This document shows, one piece after another, positions 58,618 through 64,000 of a stretch of 64,000 nucleotides of DNA. The translations under genes were made by a program, and so were the position numbers. The notes beneath the pieces are model-generated. The model saw only the letters and a program-made list of their open reading frames with translations, made no database searches and was not told the DNA's origin. Within the stretch, counting starts at the first letter, position 1, and each line of letters begins with the position of its first letter. The DNA lies in contig JALORC010000015.1 in NCBI GenBank assembly GCA_025459175.1, positions 62,001 through 126,000 on the forward strand, read 5' to 3'. The stretch comes from Planctomycetota bacterium (lineage in GTDB: Bacteria > Planctomycetota > UBA1135 > UBA2386).

Positions 58618-60858
58618 CTACATCGAGCGGACCCGCACGAAGTGCGAAGCGGTGGTTTCGAAGCAACCGCTGGCCGAGATGCTCACGCCCTGGAACGTGA
58701 TCAGATAGCCGGCGGCGGCCGCTGGCAGGGGCAGCGAGTATTGCCCCGGGTTGCCGATGGCGAACATGCTGAGCAGGCCCTGCACATGCAGATCCTGCGG
58801 CGAGCAGAACAGCGGTGGCAAGCCGGTCACGAGTGGCTGCGGCCGGGGTCCAAGTTCGAGCAACAACAAGGACACCTGGCTCGTGCTCGGGATCTCGACG
58901 CGGAGCGGCGTCTGGAGGCCGCCGACCACAGGACGGCCGGTGACTGCGAGGTTGATGGAGTGGCCCTGGGCCAGCGCCGAGCGGCCGAGGTGCTCCTGCA
59001 GCTCCCAGGTCGTGTCGCTGACCGGCGTGCTGAAGTCGGTCTGGCCGCCGAAGAACACGGCGCGGTTGGTGTAGCGGTCGTAGCACGCGGCGAGGTTCTC
59101 GGTGCGGCGCACCCCGCTCGTCTCGGGCGTGATCAGCGTCCACCGCGTCCCGTCCCACTCGTGGAGGTCTTGCAGGAACGTGCCAGCATTCGGGTCGTAG
59201 CCGCCGAGCAGCATCGTGCGCCCCTTCAGCGGGTCATAGACCATCGCCGCGTTGAAGCGGGCCTGCGGTCGCGTGGGTGGGTTGCGCAGGCTCCAGAGGT
59301 TGTTGGCGATGTCGTACTCCCAGGTGTCGTCGAGGGCCTGGCCGCTGGCCGAGCGACCGCCGAAGACCACGAGCCGGTTGCGGAGTTCGTCGAAGGCCAT
59401 GGCGTGGATGTCGCGCGCCGGTGGACTCGGTTGGGTGTTGGTGAGGATCCAGGTCGGGTTGGCGTCGCTGAAATGCCAGAGGTCGTTGAACCAGGTGGTG
59501 CCGTTGGTGCCGCCGAACAGCCAGACGCGCGAGTTGTCGGTGACCGCAGAGGCCATGGCGTGGTTGAGTCGCGGCGACGGTGAGAACGCGGGCGCACGAA
59601 GCTGCCAGCCGCCGGCGAACGTCCACGTGTCGCCCAGAGCATTGCCGTTGCCATCCATGCCGCCGAACAGCAACGTGCTGTTGAAGCCACTGCGCACCAT
59701 GCCGCCTGCCGAGCGCGGCAGCGGGTTTTGCACCGAGAGGCTCGCGCCCCAGGCGTCCCCGTTCCAGATCCACGTGTCGCCCAACGGCGCGCCGTTGGCG
59801 TCGCGGCCGCCGAACAGGACCGAGCCCCGGGACTCGTCCTCGGCCAGCATGGCGTCGTTGCGGGCCGGGGGGCGCACGGTGGATGCCGACCAGTTCTGCC
59901 AGTTGGTGCCGTCCCACGCCCATACTTCGTCCGTGACCGAAATGCCGGAAGGGGTATTGACGCGGCCACCGAACAGCACGCAGCGCTGCCGCTGCCGGTC
60001 GTAGATCATGGTGCTCCACCCGCGGTCCGTCGGCGAAGTCGTTGGCGTTCGCAGGGTCCACTGGGTGCCGTCCCACTCCCACGTGTCGGCCACAAAAGAC
60101 AAATCTTCCAGCCGGCCACCAAAGGCGACTATTCGCTGCCGAGCGGCGTCCCAGGCCATGGCACGGCCGATGGCCGTAGGGCCCGGGATGTCGGCGGCCG
60201 CGACCCACTGGCTGCCCGTGAAGGTGAAGGCGCCAGCGTTGGTGAGCGCGAGCACGCGGCCGCGTGCCTCATCGTAGACCAAGCCGCACTGGACGGTGGC
60301 GGGCGGCACTGGCAACGCGGTCCAGGCCGATCCGTCGAACTCGTGACAGACCAGTGGTGTGCTGCTGCAGAATTGAGTGAAGAGCAACAAGGCACGGGAG
60401 CGGGCAGCGTCCCATACCATTCCTCGATCAAGTGGCCCTACACAAGTAATCGGCGGCGCAAAGGCCGGCCCCAACTGGGTCCAGGTCCCGCCGCTGTAGC
60501 GCCACGTGCCGTTCACAGGGTTCCACACTAGGCCCGCGCCCGGCGTCAGCGGAAACTCGCATACGTTGAGGCCTTGGAAGCTACCACCACCCGTGTAGGG
60601 CAAGGTCGCCGAGCGCGCGGCACCCGGGCCATCCCATTCCTTGAGATCCGGCGCTCCGCTGCCCAAGACCAGAAGATTGCGGGTTGCGTCGTGCCACCCG
60701 CCCCAAGCAAAGTAGTTTCCGATGGGGGTGAACAAGGACCCCACACCAGGCCACGCGGCGCGCTCCATGACGCGCACCTGGGCGAGCACGGGCACAGCCA
60801 TCGCAGCCGCGATGCCGATCGGGAGGATTCGGAAGAGGAACGAGGAGCATCGGATCAT
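58618..60858 (-). CDS. Secreted Kelch-repeat beta-propeller protein
   Basis: 746 aa. Signal peptide (MIRCSSFLFRILPIGIAAAMAVPVLAQ). From about residue 80 to 600 there are many Kelch-like units of about 50-57 residues of the form DTWEWDGTQWTLRTP...RGWSTMIYDRQRQRCVLFGGR, enough for more than one propeller. The last 120 residues (GHSINLAVTGRPVVGGLQTPLRVEI..) form a separate beta-rich domain ending in VRVRSM. It is likely exported and surface-associated; the function is unknown. It follows the delta-60-like gene on the same strand. Confidence 0.85.
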   Translation of the reverse strand: MIRCSSFLFRILPIGIAAAMAVPVLAQVRVMERAAWPGVGSLFTPIGNYFAWGGWHDATRNLLVLGSGAPDLKEWDGPGAARSATLPYTGGGSFQGLNVCEFPLTPGAGLVWNPVNGTWRYSGGTWTQLGPAFAPPITCVGPLDRGMVWDAARSRALLLFTQFCSSTPLVCHEFDGSAWTALPVPPATVQCGLVYDEARGRVLALTNAGAFTFTGSQWVAAADIPGPTAIGRAMAWDAARQRIVAFGGRLEDLSFVADTWEWDGTQWTLRTPTTSPTDRGWSTMIYDRQRQRCVLFGGRVNTPSGISVTDEVWAWDGTNWQNWSASTVRPPARNDAMLAEDESRGSVLFGGRDANGAPLGDTWIWNGDAWGASLSVQNPLPRSAGGMVRSGFNSTLLFGGMDGNGNALGDTWTFAGGWQLRAPAFSPSPRLNHAMASAVTDNSRVWLFGGTNGTTWFNDLWHFSDANPTWILTNTQPSPPARDIHAMAFDELRNRLVVFGGRSASGQALDDTWEYDIANNLWSLRNPPTRPQARFNAAMVYDPLKGRTMLLGGYDPNAGTFLQDLHEWDGTRWTLITPETSGVRRTENLAACYDRYTNRAVFFGGQTDFSTPVSDTTWELQEHLGRSALAQGHSINLAVTGRPVVGGLQTPLRVEIPSTSQVSLLLLELGPRPQPLVTGLPPLFCSPQDLHVQGLLSMFAIGNPGQYSLPLPAAAAGYLITFQGVSISASGCFETTASHFVRVRSM

Positions 60859-61147
60859 GGGTAGTCTGGCTGGGAAGCCGGTGCAGGCCGTCTTCGGCGT
60901 GAGTAGTTGGTGATGCGGTGGCGAATGAGGGCCTGTTGCGGCGCCGCGTCGGCGCCGAGGCCGGGGGGCACCAACGGAGGCAGCAGTGCCTGCGAGGCGG
61001 GGTTTGCAGTCTCGTGACGACCGGTGCAGTGCGGGGTGCCACCTGCCATTGCCGGGAATCTCCCAAATCACGTCGGCGGCCCATGGCGCCCCGGCCGCCC
61101 GCAGCGACGACCGTCGGCCAGGCGATCTGCCTCTCACCCTCGCCGAC

Positions 61148-63703
61148 TCAGGGCGTCCCGATCGTCAGCGCCAGCGCATTGCTGGTGGTCGCCAGCAGCA
61201 GGTTGCCCGTTCCGCCGAACTCCAACCCGCCGACCTGTTGGCGCAGGATCGCGCCGATCAGGTTGGTGAAGTTGGGGATCGGCAACGCCGTGTTCAGCGT
61301 GCCGGTCGTCGTCATCGACACGATGGTCGCATCGAGGGAGACCAGCAGCGAGCAGCCAGCACCACCCTCGGGGAACAGCGCACTCAACGGCAGGTTCAGC
61401 GCACTGAAGCCCAGCAGTTCGACCGCCAGCGACGGTGCGGTGAGCCCCGTCGCCACCGCCGTGTAGGTGGTGCCGATCCACGGCTGCGACGTGGGCGTCA
61501 ATGTGTTGATGCCGCCGGGGCCCGCGCAGCCGGCGCCGACCACCGCGACCCCAGCCTGGCAGGTCGACACGCGGCGCGCGAAGTATTGCGACAGCACGCC
61601 GTCGATGCGGGTGAACTGACCGCCGGCGAACAGCTCGCCGTTGCTGCGACTCGCCAGCGCCAGCACACGGCCGTTGCTGGTCATCGCCATGCTTTGCCAC
61701 GCGGTGCCATTCCAGCGGGCGATCGCATCGGCAGCGCCGGGCTCGCCGCCGGCGACGAGATCGCCGTTGGGGAGGTTGGCCAGCGCGAAGATGTCGAAGC
61801 TGGTGCCAGCACCCAGGGTCGCCCACACCGAGCCGTTCCAGCTCTGGATGTAGCCGACGCTCGCCGTCGTCAGGCCACCGGCTGCGACCAGGTCACCGTT
61901 CGCCAGCAGCGTGAGCGCGCGCGGCGGCACCGGCAGACCGGCGCCATAGGTCGACCACGCCGTGCCGTTCCAGCGCGCGATGTTGCTGACGGGGTTGAAG
62001 CCGGCGGACGTGAACACACCACCGACCACCAGATCGCCGTTCGGCAGGCCCAGCATCGTGTCCACGCTGGCCGTCTGGGTCGGGTTCTGGATGCCCTGCG
62101 CGAGGCCCGACCACGACGTGCCGCTCCAGGTGGCGACGCGATTGACGACCACAGCACCCGACATGATGAAGAAGCCGCCCGCGACCAGGGTGCCGTTCGG
62201 CAGCACCGTCAGCGACAGCACGGCGTTGTCGAAGCCGGGCCCCATCGGCAGCCACGTCGTGCCATTCCAGCGCGCGATGTAGTCACCCGGTCCGCCGCCG
62301 GCGACCGTGAAGCTGCCGCCGGCGACGATGTCGCCGTTGGGCAACCGCGCCAGCGCCTGCACCGTGCCGCTGCTGGTCGTGTTGATGCCGCTGCCCAGGG
62401 GGCTCCAGTTGGCGCCGTTCCAGCGCGCGATCTGGTTGACCGGCACGCCGCCGAGCGTGCGGAACGGACCGCCGGCGATCACGTCGCCGTTCGGCAGCGT
62501 CAGCAGCGCGCGGATCTCGTTGTCGTTGCCGGGCGTCAACGGGGCCCAGCTGGTGCCGTTGAAGCGGGCCACGCGCCACATGGTCGGTGTGCCGGGAATG
62601 GCCGGGCTGCTGCGGACGAACGCGCCGCCGGCGAACAGCTCGCCGGTGGCCAGCTTCGTCAGCGTGTTCACGCGCGAGTTGAGGCCGGGGATCGTCACCC
62701 AGGCGCTGCCGTTCCAGCGCGCGATGCGACTGGCGGCAAGGCCGCCGGCCGTCGAGAACGTGCCGCCGACCACCAGGTCGCCGTTGTCGAGTTCCCCGAG
62801 GCTGTAGACGTCGGTGTTGCAGCCAGTGCCGAGCGCCGACCAGCTGCTGCCGTTCCATCGCGCGACGATGTTGGCCGGGCTGCCGCCGGCGGCCGTGAAC
62901 TCGCCGCCGGCGATCAGGTCGCCGCCGGCCAGCTGCCGCAGGCAGCGCACGCGATTGTTGATGCCGCTGCCGAGCGCCGCCCACGTGGTGCCGTTCCACC
63001 GCGCGATGGAGTTGGCGGCGGTGCCGCCGATCGAGGTGAAGGAGCCACCGGCGACCAGTTCGCCGTTGGCCAGCACGGTCAGTGCGAACACCGTGCTGTT
63101 GGCGCCGCCACCGAACGCGGACCACCCGCTGCCGTCCCACCGGGCCAGGTTGCTGGCGGCGATGCCCCCGGCGGTGGTGAACTGCCCGCCTACGACCAGG
63201 TCGCCGTTCGGCAGCGCGGCGAGCGCATTGACGGTGCCATTGACACCGGTGCCGAGCGCGGTCCAGGCGGTGCCGTTCCAGCGGGTGATGCGATTGACGG
63301 TCGCGCCGTCGGCGACCGTGAACGCCCCGCCGGCGATCAGGTCGCCATTGGCGCGCACCAGCAGCGCGTTGACGCGGCCGCCGACGCCGGTGCCGAGGGC
63401 GGACCAGGTGCCGGCCGTCGGGTCGTAGCGGGCGATCCGCGGGGTGATGACCTCGCCGGCGGTGGCGAAATCGCCGCCGAACACGAGGCAGGTCGGCAGT
63501 GGACCGGGGCCGTCCGGATCCCAGGCGGTGGAGCTGTAGACCTCCGCATCGGTGCCGGGCGGGTTGGCGCCGGGCAGCCACTGGGAGCACTGGGCAGTAA
63601 GTGCCGTCGACAGGGCCGCGATCGCCATCGCAGCTACCGGGCCAGCGGTCGCGGCCAGCCGGCGGAACAGTGGGGGGAGGAGCGGGTTGGCGGTGGAGTT
63701 CAC
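61148..63703 (-). CDS. Secreted delta-60/FG-GAP-like repeat protein
   Basis: 851 aa from a GTG. A basic-hydrophobic N-terminus (PVAAMAIAALSTALTAQC) acts as signal peptide. Residues about 95-690 are about twelve repeats of 48-52 residues with the pattern LPNGDLVVGGQFTTAGG..ASNLARWDGSGWSAFGGG. These form WD/Kelch-like blades. The C-terminal 130 residues (GAGCAGPGGINTLTPTSQPWIG.., ALPIPNFTNLIGAILRQQ) are a distinct domain seen in other exported proteins of this bacterial group as far as I recall. It is likely a large extracellular protein. No Shine-Dalgarno sequence is obvious before the GTG. Confidence 0.85.
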   Translation of the reverse strand: MNSTANPLLPPLFRRLAATAGPVAAMAIAALSTALTAQCSQWLPGANPPGTDAEVYSSTAWDPDGPGPLPTCLVFGGDFATAGEVITPRIARYDPTAGTWSALGTGVGGRVNALLVRANGDLIAGGAFTVADGATVNRITRWNGTAWTALGTGVNGTVNALAALPNGDLVVGGQFTTAGGIAASNLARWDGSGWSAFGGGANSTVFALTVLANGELVAGGSFTSIGGTAANSIARWNGTTWAALGSGINNRVRCLRQLAGGDLIAGGEFTAAGGSPANIVARWNGSSWSALGTGCNTDVYSLGELDNGDLVVGGTFSTAGGLAASRIARWNGSAWVTIPGLNSRVNTLTKLATGELFAGGAFVRSSPAIPGTPTMWRVARFNGTSWAPLTPGNDNEIRALLTLPNGDVIAGGPFRTLGGVPVNQIARWNGANWSPLGSGINTTSSGTVQALARLPNGDIVAGGSFTVAGGGPGDYIARWNGTTWLPMGPGFDNAVLSLTVLPNGTLVAGGFFIMSGAVVVNRVATWSGTSWSGLAQGIQNPTQTASVDTMLGLPNGDLVVGGVFTSAGFNPVSNIARWNGTAWSTYGAGLPVPPRALTLLANGDLVAAGGLTTASVGYIQSWNGSVWATLGAGTSFDIFALANLPNGDLVAGGEPGAADAIARWNGTAWQSMAMTSNGRVLALASRSNGELFAGGQFTRIDGVLSQYFARRVSTCQAGVAVVGAGCAGPGGINTLTPTSQPWIGTTYTAVATGLTAPSLAVELLGFSALNLPLSALFPEGGAGCSLLVSLDATIVSMTTTGTLNTALPIPNFTNLIGAILRQQVGGLEFGGTGNLLLATTSNALALTIGTP
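61600..63440 (-). repeat. Tandem ~150-bp coding repeats of the delta-60-like protein
   Basis: About twelve diverged units, each containing a GGCGACCTGGTG-type (NGDLV) core and a CGCTGGAACGG-type (RWNG) core on the minus strand. Confidence 0.7.
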
Positions 63704-63705
63704 GT

Positions 63706-63902
63706 CCGTGCAGTGCCGAAGCCCGCGTCGATTTGCCGAGAATCTGGGGGATCGGCAGCCCGGTGGATCAGCTCGGCCTGCGAGCCGGCTCGGCGGATAG
63801 CGCCACCAGCGACCGTGCTGCGTGGCGGCCGTGGCGGGCCGCGCTCAGGCCGCAGTTTTCGCAGATCCCCAGCAAGAGGCGGCGGCCTTCTGCACTGCAC
63901 GG
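63706..63902. repeat. Inverted 11-bp leader repeat flanking the divergent secreted-protein genes
   Basis: GCACTGCACGG lies directly before the start codon of both divergent genes: minus-strand copy at 63706-63716 (2 nt before the GTG), plus-strand copy at 63892-63902 (3 nt before the ATG). Each is preceded by a CTTC and, 30-35 nt upstream, by GATCCCC. Confidence 0.65.
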
Positions 63903-63905
63903 GTC

Positions 63906-64000
63906 ATGGCTAAGTCCTCCTTCTGGTCGAACCTGCTCTGGTTGGGTCTCGCGCCCCTCGCGCTTCCTTCTTTCGCCAGCGCACAGATCCGTGTGCTCGA
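63906..64000 (+). CDS. Secreted protein, 3' partial
   Basis: Runs off the right edge. The 31 visible codons encode a signal peptide (MAKSSFWSNLLWLGLAPLAL, PSFASA) followed by QIRVL. The mature start resembles that of the Kelch protein (AQVRVME), and its leader resembles that of the divergent delta-60-like gene, so it probably belongs to the same secreted family. Confidence 0.7.
   Translation, partial: MAKSSFWSNLLWLGLAPLALPSFASAQIRVL

Noticed and set aside
61600..63440. Possible CRISPR array from regular ~150-bp periodicity
   Set aside because: Repeats are diverged, in-frame coding repeats of a secreted propeller; there are no short identical repeats with spacers.
60986..63913. 975-codon plus-strand open frame opposite the delta-60-like gene
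   Set aside because: Long only because the repeats and GC content suppress stops in the antisense frame; no signal peptide, domain or ribosome-binding site.

Overview
This is a very GC-rich (roughly 70 %), gene-dense bacterial chromosome segment. The most likely source is a member of the Planctomycetota. That is an inference from the combination of Ser/Thr kinases fused to TPR repeats, an ECF sigma factor next to such a kinase, secreted Kelch and FG-GAP/delta-60-like repeat proteins with related C-termini, and a Gld-type ABC cassette beside DUF58/VWA genes. Nothing here is a phage, integron, CRISPR array or resistance island. The only mobile-element trace is a frameshifted REP-associated (Y1-type) transposase gene near 2.1-2.8 kb. 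No tRNA or rRNA gene was recognised.

Layout. 0-2.1 kb: selenocysteine machinery, selA (cut by the left edge) and selD. selD itself carries an in-frame UGA at its catalytic position and is read here as a selenoprotein gene. 2.1-5.2 kb: transposase remnant and hypothetical secreted proteins. 5.2-10.2 kb (minus strand): translation/transcription operon nusA-infB-DUF503-rbfA. 10.7-13.3 kb: GNAT acetyltransferase, asnS and a DUF1648 membrane protein. 13.3-18.7 kb: a sodium:solute (NSS) transporter with an extra extracytoplasmic domain plus a 47-aa membrane partner, a VOC protein, galT coupled to a cytochrome c'-like lipoprotein, and an NHL-repeat protein. 19-20.3 kb: murA. 20.3-23.7 kb: HD-GYP protein coupled to a HEAT-like protein with the same N-terminal domain. 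23.8-29.3 kb: three-gene glycan operon (GT75/reversibly glycosylated polypeptide homologue, 1097-aa multi-domain glycosyltransferase, DegT aminotransferase). 29.3-32.4 kb: divergent SSS symporter and pgi.

32.6-41.6 kb: kinase-TPR protein, TPR protein, guaB-guaA, then on the other strand an ECF sigma factor followed by a zinc-ribbon kinase. 41.7-46.1 kb: secreted protein, clpP, and a divergent rho with a Gly/Arg-rich disordered N-terminus. 46.2-54.8 kb: seven-gene co-directional cluster (GldA/GldF/GldG-like ABC system, DUF4340, membrane protein, DUF58, BatA-like VWA). 55-58.6 kb: rplC outside an S10 operon, an unannotated 51-aa basic protein, an HI0933-type flavoprotein and a divergent mnmE. 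58.6-64 kb: secreted beta-propeller proteins, with the first codons of a further secreted protein at the right edge.

Many genes are coupled by 4-nt ATGA/GTGA overlaps. Several monocistronic genes have a GCTA(C/G)NNT-like element only 6-15 nt before the start codon, which suggests widespread leaderless or short-leader transcription. All functional calls rest on motifs and remembered family features; no database search was run.
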